From positions 276,522-340,521 of the forward strand of contig CAJJDN010000065.1 of the NCBI GenBank assembly GCA_905182985.1: 64,000 bases of DNA. The letters run 5' to 3'. This stretch comes from Paramecium sonneborni. Its lineage: Eukaryota > Ciliophora > Oligohymenophorea > Peniculida > Parameciidae. Position numbers and translations under genes: made by a program. The notes below the pieces were generated by a model. That model did not search any database and was not told the origin of the DNA. It saw only the letters and a program-made list of their open reading frames with translations. Below are positions 37,470 to 50,221 of the stretch, in pieces (within the stretch, counting starts at the first letter, position 1; the number at the start of each line of letters is the position of its first letter).

Positions 37470-37706
37470 ATTTATTAAACACAGTATATTGATTAAAACT
37501 TATATTTAATTGCCTATATTAATAAGATTTATAGTAAATTTTAAAAAGTTAATTAGTATTTTTACATTTTGAAGTTGTTTTGCTATTTTTCAGTGCTCTA
37601 AAACCTTTTGTTTTGTTATTAAAATTAAAGATTTTATTGAAATTCTCAAATTTTTCTCAAATTGTTTAACTTAAAATATATAAACATAAAAACTCATTTA
37701 ATTCAT

Positions 37707-37940
37707 TCAGTTTTTATAGAAAGACATTTGCTTTAGCTTCTAAAGATCTTTTAGGAATTTATCAATAGTTTAAATTCTAAATCAAGATAAATAGTACCTC
37801 TAAGAATAATCATAGAAATGTTATCTTGAATTTATATTTTATGACAACTGCTAAGTTTCTTCTTCAAATTATTATGGTTAGTCTACAGGCATGCTGGCTT
37901 ACAAATTATTTCTGCGTTTACGAAAGGTACTTGAACTCAT
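37707..37940 (-). CDS. Small unknown protein, 70 residues
   Basis: Starts at ATG 37940 (MSSSTFRKRRNNLQAS), has one 21-nt intron at 37777..37797, and ends at TGA 37707..37709; the spliced length divides by three. The N-terminal part is basic, the middle acidic and Q-rich (QPQQFEEETQQLSQNIN), and the C-terminal part is a clear amphipathic helix (IQTIDKFLKDLQKLKQM). It could be a small subunit of a coiled-coil complex. No family is recognised. Confidence 0.6.
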
Positions 37941-37949
37941 GAAGGAATA

Positions 37950-38345
37950 TTATATAATTATTGATTAAAATAATCTTATCTCTGTTCTTAGAATATTTAT
38001 AACAGTATGAAGAATATTCTAAGAAGAACTTGGAAACATAATTTATCTTATTGAATTCATAAATGAAATGGAAAATAAATTTGTGCATATCTTTTGATAA
38101 AGTTAATATTGAAAGAATCTGATGGTGTTATTGAATGTCCTGATATTAACAATGTATGTCAAATTAATAAATTAAGCCTTAAATTTTAGGTTTGCTTACT
38201 TTGTAATTGATTTTAAATTAATTGTGGAAGATTTTAAATTATTTAATGATATTTTAGAATAGAAATTCGGAGTAGTTAAGACATTAAGTAGATGATTGAT
38301 AAGTATATTTTAATAAGGTAGGATTGTAAAAGAGAGAATGATGAA
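37950..38345 (+). other. Unresolved plus-strand coding signal
   Basis: Several short open pieces look protein-like, such as MKNILRRTWKHNLSY (from 38007), ISFDKVNIERI and KESDGVIECPDINN (near 38105..38150). I could not find introns that join them in one frame. FDKVN followed by a charged segment faintly recalls mitochondrial acyl carrier protein, but the phosphopantetheine site DSL is not seen. Treat it as a possible small, mis-spliced or broken gene. Confidence 0.25.
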
Positions 38346-38414
38346 ATAAAAAATTAATCGCATTACTTAAAATAAGTTAAAATTAAATTAATATATTGCA
38401 TATCTGGAATCAAA

Positions 38415-38622
38415 TCACTTTTTCTTTCCTGATGCTAATTTAGACTCTGTAAATATAACATATTGATTGACTAATGGATCATACTTTCTTAAAATCAATT
38501 TAGAACCTACTTTCCTAATTTTAATAATGTTCCAATTACTTAGTGCTTTTCTCTCCATAATAATAGAAACCTGTGCCAGCTGAACTTACTAATTTGAATA
38601 GCAATGTTGTCTTTTTGCCCAT
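38415..38622 (-). CDS. MRPL33: Mitochondrial-type ribosomal protein bL33
   Basis: 60 residues after removing a 25-nt intron at 38515..38539. The sequence begins MGKKTTLLFKLVSSAGTGFY and continues with the family core LRKYDPLVNQYVIFTESKL, ending in basic GKKK. bL33 is a large-subunit ribosomal protein; the SSAGTGFYY form is typical of the mitochondrial branch, which lacks the zinc-binding cysteines. The start is fixed by homology. It lies 40 bp downstream of fumarylacetoacetase on the same strand. Confidence 0.92.
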
Positions 38623-38662
38623 ATTATTAAATATAAATTTTAATATTGATAATAATTAACTT

Positions 38663-40059
38663 TCATGATTAGAAATATTATTCATCTAAAGCAGGTAAAA
38701 TTTTTCCATTACATCTACCAAAGCCAACACGATTTCTAAGATAATAAAGATTAAATACTCTCCATCTCCTGCATATCCTCTCATTTCAAGGACATCTCCG
38801 TCTTCTAGAAACAATCTCTATTCTCCTGACTTTAATACTAATGGTTCTTTTCCATTCCATGTATATTCCATTAAACATCCTCTTCCATCTTTAGTAGTTC
38901 CAGAGATCGTTCCTGATCCAAAAAGATCTCCAGGTTGAATATTACATCCAGTAATTGAATGATGTGCAATTTATTAATTAACACTCCAATACATATATTT
39001 AAAATTGCTGGTAGTAAAATGTTCTAATTCAGGACTCTTTTCTGTTCCAATAAACACTTCTAATTTAATATCGAAAGAAGTATGACTATAGTAAATAATG
39101 AATATATAATTACTTCTTTTCTTTTAAATAAATAAAAGGTTCTGGATCTTATTCTGGTAATTAAATACGGAATGGTTCTAAAGCTTCTACAGTGACAATC
39201 CAAGGTGAAATAGTAGAAGCAAAGTTTTTAGCACCAAAAGGACCTAAAGGAACATATTCCCAAACTTAAACATCTCTGGCTGACCAATCATTTAAAATAA
39301 CAAATCCAAAAACTCTATCTTCAGCTTAATTCACTTTTATGGGTTCACCCAAATTATTTGAAGTTCCACCTATTACAGCTCCAATTTCTAATTCATAATC
39401 TAATCTCTTGCATTTTGTAAATGATGGTTTTTCTGCTGTTGGAGCTTTTACTTATCCCCAAGGTCTTCTAATATCAGTACCATCAATAACTATTGATGAT
39501 CGTCTTCCATGATATCCAACTGGTAAATAATACCAATTTGGTTGCATTGCATTATCTGGTCCTCTTATTATTGATCCCATATTAAAAGCATGATTCTTTG
39601 AAGAATAAAAATCTGTATATTCTCCTATTGTTATTGGCATATGATTTTTTACTACATACATTATAATCTTATTATACTATCTTTAACTGGTGTTATTATC
39701 TAGCTCAAAACTTCTTAATTATTTTCTAATTGACTACCACATTAAAATAAAGATTGGATCTCAGATCTTACTTCCTTCCAATGTGGTCTAGATAGAGATA
39801 CAAATTTATTTAAGTTTCCTTCATCAAATACTCTAGATCCCAAAGTTGATAACAATGGTCCCTTAAAATATCCCAACTCTTCCAATTTAGATAAATTAAT
39901 TACAGAATCCCCTAATTTCATCTATCAAATTCAATTACCTATTATTGTTGCAGCAAAAGGATTTCCATTTACTTTAGAAGCTACTCCAAAAGGTATATTT
40001 TTAATTGTGAAATCAGAATCCTTAGGAACAAGGAGAAATCCTTAAATTTCTTGTTGCAT
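38663..40059 (-). CDS. FAH: Fumarylacetoacetase
   Basis: The last enzyme of tyrosine breakdown, giving fumarate and acetoacetate. Start ATG 40059 ([20 protein letters not shown]), stop TGA 38663..38665, with several short introns; the length fits the usual 415-420 residues. The SH3-like N-domain is followed by the catalytic domain with [16 protein letters not shown] (first metal ligand), [16 protein letters not shown], the two glutamates of [28 protein letters not shown], and the lysine-bearing [11 protein letters not shown] final intron of 22-23 nt near 38725..38750 joins YAGDGE to [18 protein letters not shown]. The first intron, in the N-domain after AATII, is short (about 17 nt) and its ends are tentative. 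Confidence 0.93.
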
Positions 40060-40304
40060 TAATACGTAAACTAAGATATTTATTATCATTTAACTTTACA
40101 CAGATTATTTATAAAGAGTATTATTATTTAATCATTAAAGATATTTATAATACATTTGATATGCAATTAGATTATTAATTTTTCTGCTTCTCTATTATTC
40201 TCAATCTTATATTTTAACTAAACTTTTAGTTATTTTCCAAACTTTTTTAAAACATTTAAATTAGTTGATTAAAGTGTATAATGCCATAGATATATGTTAA
40301 TAAT
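40060..40304. other. Short AT-rich spacer
   Basis: About 245 bp between the fumarylacetoacetase start and the RPB12 stop. I see nothing that reads as a gene. Confidence 0.5.
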
Positions 40305-40492
40305 TCAGATTGCTTCATATTAAGGTGGATTCTTTGGATCTGCCTTTCTTTTCTTATATAGAATTCTATAACCACATTAGCATCTCACTATGTCTTTAGC
40401 TTCAAGTTATACATCCTTCCCACACTCTAATCTAAGCTATTGAAATTACTTCCACAAATGTAAACAACTCTAGATGCATCCTATATGTCCAT
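40305..40492 (-). CDS. RPB12: RNA polymerase subunit RPB12 (RPABC4)
   Basis: 54 residues with one 23-nt intron at 40427..40449, which splits the first zinc-binding pair. RPB12 is a small zinc-binding subunit shared by RNA polymerases I, II and III. The reading is YICGKCGKDVQL, then KDIVRCQCGYRILYKKRKAD, giving the four-cysteine zinc ribbon (CGKC and CQC) and the family-defining CGYRILYKKR. The start at 40492 lies 20 bp from the divergent CEP76 start, so the two genes share a promoter region. Confidence 0.92.
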
Positions 40493-40512
40493 TAATTAAT
40501 TTATTTAAATAC

Positions 40513-43500
40513 ATGTATTCTAAAGAACAAATTACTAAAATTCGATAACTGATCAACAATTATTTTGATAAAGGTGAAGTATTTGATAAGTTAAAGAAAA
40601 AAATTGAAAGTGAAAAAATTCAAATTGATGATTTGGATAATGAAAAATTGACTAAATTACTTAGAGAAACTAATCTTATTGATAATCTCATCTTGGATAT
40701 CAAACATTTAGATGAAATTGATGAATTTAATAAATAAAATAAACAGGTATGATCAAATCAGAATATTAAGCTCACATATGTAGACCCAGATCGTATTAAT
40801 TATAGGTCAGTTAGTTTGAGAATTTTTAAAGGAAGAGCTTTCTTGGATTTTATTGAATCTGAAAATTCTAAATTGCAATTATATTTAAGTTTTTGTGGTT
40901 AAAGATATGTATCTGCTATTGTGGATGCCTCAGTAGAACCTGAGTTTAATGAACTCTTTTTGTTTGATTTAAGAACTGATACTCAAAAAGCAAATGTAGA
41001 TTTGTTAACTTTAAGCAAATTAGATCACCCAATTGAATTATGTGTAATTCAAATTTAAAATGGGTAAAGAAAAATGTTTTCATAAAAATTAATTGAATGG
41101 AGATTTTTATTATGCTATGGAAACATTTCATTAAATATAGAACTTCCAACTACTTATAATACAAAAATGTAAAATGAAAGAAAAAATCATGTGGGTATAC
41201 TCTAAATTCATTTGGAATTATTGCCAAAAACTGGATTGGCTTTACTTCCTGAAAACATAGTAGTTTCATAACTCTCAAAAGAGAAAGCAGTTATTAATTA
41301 AATATCAGATAGATTTCATACTTATGGTAATGCTTGGTGGAATGATTTTAAAGAACTTAAATTATCTGTAAGACCAATAAAATTATATTCTGAATCTTAA
41401 GATGCAATTTGGAGACCTTCTTGCACTTTTATAAGAGAATTGTAAAGTGTAAGAGGAATAATGAGTCCAAATCATGCAGCTAGATTTGTAAGTCTTATAC
41501 CGATGAAAACATCAGATAGAGGTCCTTCAGGAGATAGATTGGAGGTTTGGCATAGATTTCCAACATTTTTGGCATTAAAAGGTGGAGATTTTGAGGATCA
41601 TTGTTTATTGTTATGTTCACTTTTTTTAGGATTTAATTTAGATGCATTTGTAGTTTTTGGATCAACAGCTGATAGACCTCATGGTTGGGTTATGACAAGA
41701 TTATAAAAACCTAAAAAACCAAATTAAAAATAGGCTGAATATGCATATAATTTTTGGGAACCTTTGACTGGTCATAAATTTGAATTAAATGATCCTAAGG
41801 TAATTAAAAATGAAAAATATAATATAGGTTCCTTAATTATATAAAAGAATTGGTTGTATTTTTAATAATAAATGTTTTTTTGCAAATATTCAAGAGAATG
41901 ATTCTGTATTAAAGACTGATCTAAATATTGAAGATTATACAAAATGGAAAGCAGTTGATCCTAATGAAATATCTTTATTAAAACCATNCAGAATATTAAG
42001 CTCACATATGTAGACCCAGATCGTATTAATTATAGGTCAGTTAGTTTGAGAATTTTTAAAGGAAGAGCTTTCTTGGATTTTATTGAATCTGAAAATTCTA
42101 AATTGCAATTATATTTAAGTTTTTGTGGTTAAAGATATGTATCTGCTATTGTGGATGCCTCAGTAGAACCTGAGTTTAATGAACTCTTTTTGTTTGATTT
42201 AAGAACTGATACTCAAAAAGCAAATGTAGATTTGTTAACTTTAAGCAAATTAGATCACCCAATTGAATTATGTGTAATTCAAATTTAAAATGGGTAAAGA
42301 AAAATGTTTTCATAAAAATTAATTGAATGGAGATTTTTATTATGCTATGGAAACATTTCATTAAATATAGAACTTCCAACTACTTATAATACAAAAATGT
42401 AAAATGAAAGAAAAAATCATGTGGGTATACTCTAAATTCATTTGGAATTATTGCCAAAAACTGGATTGGCTTTACTTCCTGAAAACATAGTAGTTTCATA
42501 ACTCTCAAAAGAGAAAGCAGTTATTAATTAAATATCAGATAGATTTCATACTTATGGTAATGCTTGGTGGAATGATTTTAAAGAACTTAAATTATCTGTA
42601 AGACCAATAAAATTATATTCTGAATCTTAAGATGCAATTTGGAGACCTTCTTGCACTTTTATAAGAGAATTGTAAAGTGTAAGAGGAATAATGAGTCCAA
42701 ATCATGCAGCTAGATTTGTAAGTCTTATACCGATGAAAACATCAGATAGAGGTCCTTCAGGAGATAGATTGGAGGTTTGGCATAGATTTCCAACATTTTT
42801 GGCATTAAAAGGTGGAGATTTTGAGGATCATTGTTTATTGTTATGTTCACTTTTTTTAGGATTTAATTTAGATGCATTTGTAGTTTTTGGATCAACAGCT
42901 GATAGACCTCATGGTTGGGTTATGACAAGATTATAAAAACCTAAAAAACCAAATTAAAAATAGGCTGAATATGCATATAATTTTTGGGAACCTTTGACTG
43001 GTCATAAATTTGAATTAAATGATCCTAAGGTAATTAAAAATGAAAAATATAATATAGGTTCCTTAATTATATAAAAGAATTGGTTGTATTTTTAATAATA
43101 AATGTTTTTTTGCAAATATTCAAGAGAATGATTCTGTATTAAAGACTGATCTAAATATTGAAGATTATACAAAATGGAAAGCAGTTGATCCTAATGAAAT
43201 ATCTTTATTAAAACCATAAAATTTTTAGTTGACACTTTTAAGATAAACAATGCATGCTGATGAAATAGAACCAAAATTAGAATTGTAATTAAGGGAAGCC
43301 ATAGGAAGTTATCGAAAAAGTATATATTTTTTAAAATTATAAGTCATAAACTTGGCTACAAGATATGATGAAAAACTTGGTAGTATTATGTAAATAGCAT
43401 TAGTTAATTATGAAACTGAAAAAATTACTGGTATGTAAACTTTATATATATAATTAGGATTGTAATTTGCACAATTTGAATTTTAATCTGCAATTAGAAG

Positions 43501-43726
43501 TTATATACCAGAAGGACATACATTTATGAGTTTTCCTATTTGTTTTAATCACATGAATATATAAAAGATGTTAGAGGATATAAAAACATCTCCTGTTGGC
43601 GGAGAAGTACTTACTGCAAGAGGAGATTAAACATATCATGCTGTACGTGTGAAAATGGAAATCTATCCAGAAGACATTTATGCTGTCTGGGTTTCAGTCT
43701 CTGTAAGATTTCATAAAATTGTATGA
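40513..43726 (+). CDS. CEP76: CEP76, centriolar protein (assembled with an internal duplicate)
   Basis: CEP76 limits centriole duplication and has a C2 domain followed by a transglutaminase-like domain. Visible: an N-terminal helical region; a C2-like segment (SVSLRIFKGRAFLDFIES, with PEFNELFLFDL); and the peptidase-like core MSPNHAARFVSLIPM, ALKGGDFEDHCLLLCSLFLG, DRPHGWVMTRL and FWEPLTGH. In the core the cysteine and histidine positions of a transglutaminase fold are only partly kept. The C-terminus has IPEGHTFMSFPICF and YAVWVSVSVRFHKIV. Introns: 40747..40770 (24 nt, AAG acceptor), 41800..41827 (28), 43431..43457 (27) and perhaps 43320..43343. The continuous gene is 40513..41987 joined to 43218..43726 (about 626-634 residues); skipping 41988..43217 keeps the frame exactly. 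Confidence 0.9.
40759..41987. repeat. First copy of an identical 1229-bp segment inside CEP76
   Basis: Runs from CAGAATATTAAGCTC in the first intron to TTATTAAAACCAT. The same sequence recurs at 41989..43217, offset 1230 bp, with no difference that I can see, separated by a single N at 41988. Confidence 0.92.
41989..43217. repeat. Second copy of the 1229-bp CEP76 segment
   Basis: Begins in the middle of the intron (after the N) and ends exactly where the coding sequence resumes. It starts without the intron's donor site, so a real tandem duplication would make an unspliceable, frame-broken gene. This supports unmerged contig ends. Confidence 0.92.
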
Positions 43727-43774
43727 TTTTATAATAAACTTTAAATATAAACAATAAAATATCAAGTATTTAAT

Positions 43775-46700
43775 TCAATAATTTTTTTTTACATTTAATA
43801 ATGTACCTTCTCTATAGTCGCTTTATAAAGAGAGATCATATTAATTTTTATAATAAGGTAGTTTTTCATTCTTATCTATTTATGATTAACTTTACTGAGT
43901 ATTCCAATGTTTAAATTCTTTATTGCTTTCATTATCTTTCAATTATTCATTAATTTTAATTTTTTAATTGCCCTTCTTTTTATTATTTCTAAAACTCTAA
44001 TCTCTTTTTGAACTTGTTTATTTAATGCTTCCAATTTGATTCTTTGAAACACTCTAAATACTACCACCAAATTGCATCATTAAATTTTAATTTAATGAAT
44101 TATTAAATTATTAAGAAATCTAATTAATCATCTATTATTGTGTCATGTTATCAGATTCAGATAAATCATCATCAAAGTCAAAATTATTAAAACTATATAG
44201 TTAAAATTAAAATAAATACTTTTATTTGTTTTTTTTATCATTATGAATTGAAATTTCGTCACTATCTGAAAAATTACCTTCTCTACAAATTTTCTAAAAC
44301 ATCAATTTAGAATAGGATTCCCAAGTCTTAAATAAAATGAGTACAGTTAAATAATCATGTAAAATATTGAAATTCGCTTTAAGTTATTTATTAGGACTTA
44401 TATTTGATCTTTCCAATAATCTATTTTTTCTATAATACATTAATCTTAATTGCATTTCTTTATTGAATTATTTAATTTTGACAATAGAACTTTCAGAACC
44501 CTCTTTAAAAACTTCATTGACAAAACATCTTCTAAATAGTTCATACATCAATTAATTATACTATATAAAACCATAATGATCACTATTTTTAATGAAATGA
44601 TAGTTACCATTATAGTTTAAAATTTGATGCTAATTTTGCAACATCCCATAAATTTTCTTCTCTTCCTCCACCTAAAGGTTTTCCAATATCTAAAAGAAAC
44701 TTACATAAAAATTTATAATTCATTGCCTATCCTTATGTTTCAGAAGAGTATTTACACCAAACAGTTTTAATTTTATCAACATTTTCAACATAAGTTTGAA
44801 TAAGAGAGTTTTATAATTAGAAAAACTATTCAAATTATTCAATTAATCCAAGCACAAAAAGATTAAGTAATACATAATTTGACAAAAGCATAAAAAGAAA
44901 AAAGAAATATTAATTATTTACATTTCCACAATATTTAGGATCATCAAGACAAAGTGGATTATGTTACATAGTATCTGTCATAATAGTTCTCCAATCATCT
45001 CCTGAAGCACATTTAAATAGAGCCAATAATGCTTAAGCTACATTTTAAAAGTTTATTTAATCATCCATAACTGCTCCACTATCTATTTATCCATATAATT
45101 AACAACCAATCAATGCAAATATTAACATTGCAATCATTAATATTGTAAAGATTTTACCTAAAAATGGCAATGCAAATACCATTACTCTCATCAATCTTTA
45201 TAAATTTATTAATCCTTAAAATATAAGTATCACTCTTAAACTTCTAAGTGAAAAGAAAATTCTTAATATTTAATAACCTTTATCATAAGGAGTTGATCTA
45301 TAATAAATCATTATCCAATCTACTGAATAATCAGCAATAAAATCTATTATTGACACGAAAATCAAAAAAAAATAAAATCTTCTCCAATAATTATCAAAAA
45401 ATCTACCAACACCTAAAGCTAAAAATAATAATACTATCCAAACTACATATATTACAGTCAAACCATTATGAACATTATTCACTGCTCTAAAATAATCTTC
45501 ACTCATATCTGATTCAAATAATAATAGAATTATTAAGTCTAATATAAGTAAGAGATACATGAAAATTAAAAGATAAGAATTATTTGTTATATCTGATGCA
45601 AATTTCCTTATACCATTTGTCGGAGGAGAACTAAATATTGGGAAATCTTTTATAATAATAGAGGAGATCTCTTAAAATTCCTTTTAAGACTAAGTTACAT
45701 CTGTCATTTCTATCTTCTATTAATTTTCCTTCAAGTTTGAATATAATACCCCTGTAAATAAACTTAAAAAGAACATTGAACCAATAAACACAAATATTAT
45801 AAAGAAAAAATATGTGTAAATATAACTATTAAATGGTTAAGGTCCTATATTTGATAATTAACTATTCTCTGCTACTTAATAAATTTCTCCCCAACCATCT
45901 AATGTTGATGTTACAAACAGAGTTGGAATTGCTATTGTAATGTTATCGAAATTATGTTTATAATTAATCCAATGTCCATTCTCTCTAGTACACTAATCAA
46001 AACTAACATCGAAATTCATTTTATCATCACAAAAACCAAAAGAACCTTCATAAAGTATTATACCGTAAACTCCAAACATAATCCAAACTGACAACATCGT
46101 AATTAAAACATTTGTGATATCAACTAAAGAGTATCCAAGAGCTATTCTTAATTAAGTTAACCAACTTATGCGAAATAATAATTTCATTGGTCTTAAATAT
46201 CCAAAATATTAAAAAAAATTTAATATTTATGCATCAGATATACCAAATGTTATGAAGTGAGATATCATATAGATAATATCCAAAATTTACCATAAAGAAA
46301 TAAAATAAGAACCTTTATCTAAAAATAATCCTTTGGCTATAACATTTATTACTATATCAATTGACATCCATATATTTATTATTAATTAAATGATATTGCA
46401 TGTATTATTTGAACTATCCTCATAATCATAATAGGTATTCATAATAAATGTAACAAGAGAAGCATATAATACTAAGTCCATAAAGTATACATAAATTTTA
46501 GAAGTAGCAACCTTAGTACATATTATTCTTATAATATTTTCTTTCTCAAAAATATAAAGAGAACTCTAGCATTCAATTCCAGCATAAAGTTTTGGTGTTC
46601 GATTTAATAATTCTTTATTTAATTATTCTAAACTAAATAATTATAAAAATTACTGATAGATTTGAAAAAATTAGTTATTAAATCAACTTTTGATTTTGTT

Positions 46701-49700
46701 TAATTGTTTTCAAAAATAAAATGAGTTTAAGATCCTATTGGACTAAGAATAGTTTATTAAACTTGTTTTTCAAGTTCTTCATTTGAATTCTACGTTATTT
46801 CAGCATGTTATTGATCATTAAACAAAGGGGTATTTTCAGTTGATTAATTTAAATATTTTCCAAATCCATCCAATAAAACAGCCATAAATAAACCATATGT
46901 TAAATAATTCAATATTAAAACCATAGAATATGAATAAATTACTGCAAAAGTATAATTTAATTCACTACCCATAACATATACTCCATACCAATCATCATTA
47001 GTCATTATATTAAATATAGTCATGAATGCCTTAAAAATATTATTATATGAATGTAATTATCCTAATGTATCATTTTAATCAAATTCACCTGCAAACATTT
47101 CCATACCGACCAAAGCATACATAAAAATGACTAGAAACATTAAAAATGTCAAGTAAATATATTATTTAAATGTCATTGAAGCTATATGTCCAATTCTAAC
47201 AGCCATAGCATTATATTTAAGACATCTGTAAAATAATAAACATTTTGTTCCTCTAATTAATCTTAAATTTTATTCACCAAAATCACTTAACAGATCTTTT
47301 ATTGTTAATTCAATAATGTTTATAATCACTATTGCTGCTTAAAACATGTAATTAGGATTACTAGTGAAATCCTTTATTTTTATTGAAGTTATACGTAGAA
47401 ATAATTCAATTGATAATAATATTGTTGAAACATTCTCAATTTAATGGATTGTTTTAGAATCAGCAATATTCCAAAGTGAAAGAAATGTAAAATTTATGAA
47501 AATTACTAAATCAAAACAAACCCTACTTGTTGAACTAGTTATAATTATATTTGAATATTTAGTAAAATTTAGAATTTTACCCTTTAAACCTTTCATCCAT
47601 ATCATAATATCTTTTTAGTTTAATTATGTAAAAATAAGATTGAAATACTCAAGGTTTTTTGTATTTAAAGTTAATATATCTTTTCCAGACCAATTACTTT
47701 TTTTTATTATTTTTCCAGATTATAATTCTTTTTCTCTCAATTTTCGATATTTAAATTAATTGCTTGTCAAATGATTTTTGATTATTGGAATTTTTAAATT
47801 GATTTTATCTTTTATTTCATCATAATTTATATAATAACCTTAAACAAATATCAAAGTTTAACCATCTACAATTTTAGCAAACTTTTTAGATTTTCTCTTC
47901 TATTATTCTTTTTTTTATTAATTCTAATTTTTATTTTTCTATTCTGGAAATTTTTCAAGCATTTCATAAGAATTCTTGCTTGTTTCTTCTTATTCTTTTT
48001 CTTCCTCTTATTTAAATTTTATACTCCATTTAAGTTTTCTTTTTTTTAAAGGAAAATAGGTTCTCTGTAATTATTTTTATTACTAAGCTTATTTCTTAAT
48101 TAATTTAACTTAATTTGACCAATTTGGATATGAATGTTTAAATTTTGTTTTTCTCATTTTTTCAGGATTAAATTTTTTTTCTTCTTGCAATGCTAATTCA
48201 ATCTAACTAATAATATATTGTAAATATACATGAATTTTAATAAAACATCGTTTTAACTTGAAAAACATTAATCCAATTAATAATTGACTTAAGATTATAA
48301 AGAAGAATAAGATGTATTTGATAGTTTTTATAAAATTTCTAATTCTAAAGGATCCTCAGAATAATTCTTAATGTTGATTTTTAATTATTAAAGTTTGAGT
48401 AATCTAAATTTTCTTAGTAAAATATGTTTGATAGTAAATTACTATATTTTAGTAAATAAACTTTAGTTCTCGAAACTCTAATTTATAAATTAGATTTAAT
48501 ACATGTTGGCCACTTAATTTTTTCTAAGCAGCCGATAATGTTCTTGCTTCTTACATATTTTTATTCATTTATGATTCTGATTCTAAATTTGAAACCATAA
48601 TGATTTTGCTTTCAAAACATTCTCTATACTTTTGTATAGTAGAAAAAAAACCAATATATCTTAAAAATGCTACATCAAATACATTTATAAGTTCTCTTTC
48701 TGGATGCTCTTAATTATCTTTAATCAATTTATTAATTTCAGCCTCTTCTTATTTTTTAGCACTTTCTTCTGCAGCCTCTGCATAATGTGTTTTAAGAACT
48801 GCAATAACTAAATTGAATCCAAAAAATCCACCTACAAATATAATTAATAAATAATAGATCCAAATCCAAGGATGAAATATTCTCATAGTAAAAAACATTA
48901 CCCAACTCCAATCATCCATTGTTATTGTTCTTAAAATTTAACCATATGAAAAAATCACATTATTAAATGATGTTGGCATTTTAGGAGTTTCATTTGTAAA
49001 TTTGCATATCATACCATCTTCATAACAAGAATTTTAATGACATTAAATCCATCCAGCTGTTTCATCACCATTTTCAAATTCACATCTATAATTAAATAAT
49101 CCTTAAAATAGAAATACTCCACATATTGCAAAAAAAAGAGAAAAAAGTCCAACTATCATTAAAGCTTCAATCAAAAACTTTATTGATTATTTTAAAGCTT
49201 TTAGCATTACTTATAAATCATTGAATATATCACCCAAATAAAATAAAAGTGTTATCATTCTCAATGGTGAAATATCAATTATAAATATTTCGGGATAATA
49301 AAGATTAATTGTAGTAGCAAATATTAAAGTGAAATCATAAATATCCTACATTCTAAGAAAAAATGCATTTTTTGTAAAAAAGAATCCAGAAACTAAAATT
49401 CTAACTATTATTTCAATAATAAAAAGTATTGTAATTACTTATTCTATTTCAAATGTATCTTCTCTATGTTCTGTCTTTACAACAATAAAAAGGAAGACAT
49501 TAAATAATATTAAAATAGTCATCAATATTTTATATATCCTACTATTAATCATATCATTAGCTAATATAGGAAATATTAATGATAAAAAAACAACAAATTT
49601 TCTAAATTTTAAAAATTTAATGTTATCTTAATATTTCTTAAAATTAAATATAAATTTACTTTTAATTCATAAAATAATCTTTTTGTTCCTTTTAATGGTA

Positions 49701-50221
49701 CTAATTAAATGTAAAATGGATCCTAAAATGGATTTCTTTAATAGTATTTTTCATATCTTTTAATTATTTTTTCATATGCTCCTTCATTCTCTAAATGATA
49801 ATCTTATTCTAATGCAAAGAGTTCTACATATTTTGATAATTTTCCATGCTTTTATGTTTATTGAATTTCTTCATCAAAATCATCTTTAAATTAGTGGTTC
49901 TTATCATTTAATATATCGATAAATTATTTTGTTGGCTTTTATGATTCAATGTTAACAAATTGAATTGTTGGTATGGATTATTCAGAAAATTCAGAAGAAT
50001 TCAATTAGTATTCGGCATACTCCCCTATTTCTCTTTCTTTTGGATTTCTATTTTAATTTGATATATAACTTTTTTTGAACAAAGAATGAAGAATGTGAAT
50101 GAAGTGATGAATCAATTGATGCTTTTCGATTTTATTTCTCTTATTTGTTTAGTTTTGAAGATGAGTCTTACTTAACTAATTAAGTTCCAGCTTAAAATAT
50201 ATTAATGAATTAAAAATACAT
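43775..50221 (-). CDS. Four-domain voltage-gated cation channel (CaV-like alpha subunit), copy A
   Basis: A protein of about 2000 residues with four S1-S6 repeats and many short introns. The start at 50221 is uncertain. A polar N-terminus (DSSSKLNKQEKQNRKASIDS) joins across a 22-nt intron to NPKEREIGEYAEYQ. Pore motifs, N to C: ILRTITMDDWSWVM (near 48901..48940), MTIFNIMTNDDWYG (near 46980..47020), TLFVTSTLDGWGEI (near 45880..45920) and FKCASGDDWRTIMTD (near 44975..45015). At the position of the CaV EEEE ring each repeat has D. After the last S6 (NYVLLNLF) comes a helical region (QLMYELFRRCFVNE, ILHDYLTVLILFKTW) and a disordered S/Q/N-rich tail, with a 27-nt intron in the tail. Likely ciliary or somatic Ca2+ conductance. 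Its stop is 48 bp from the convergent CEP76 stop. Confidence 0.88.

Noticed and set aside
40946..42379. Two identical 67-codon minus-strand ORFs (40946..41149 and 42176..42379)
   Set aside because: Both are antisense to CEP76 coding sequence and appear twice only because of the repeated segment.
41989..43217. A biological internal tandem duplication of CEP76
   Set aside because: The copy begins in the middle of an intron, is identical including the intron sequence, is joined by a single N, and its removal restores the frame exactly. An assembly artefact is simpler.
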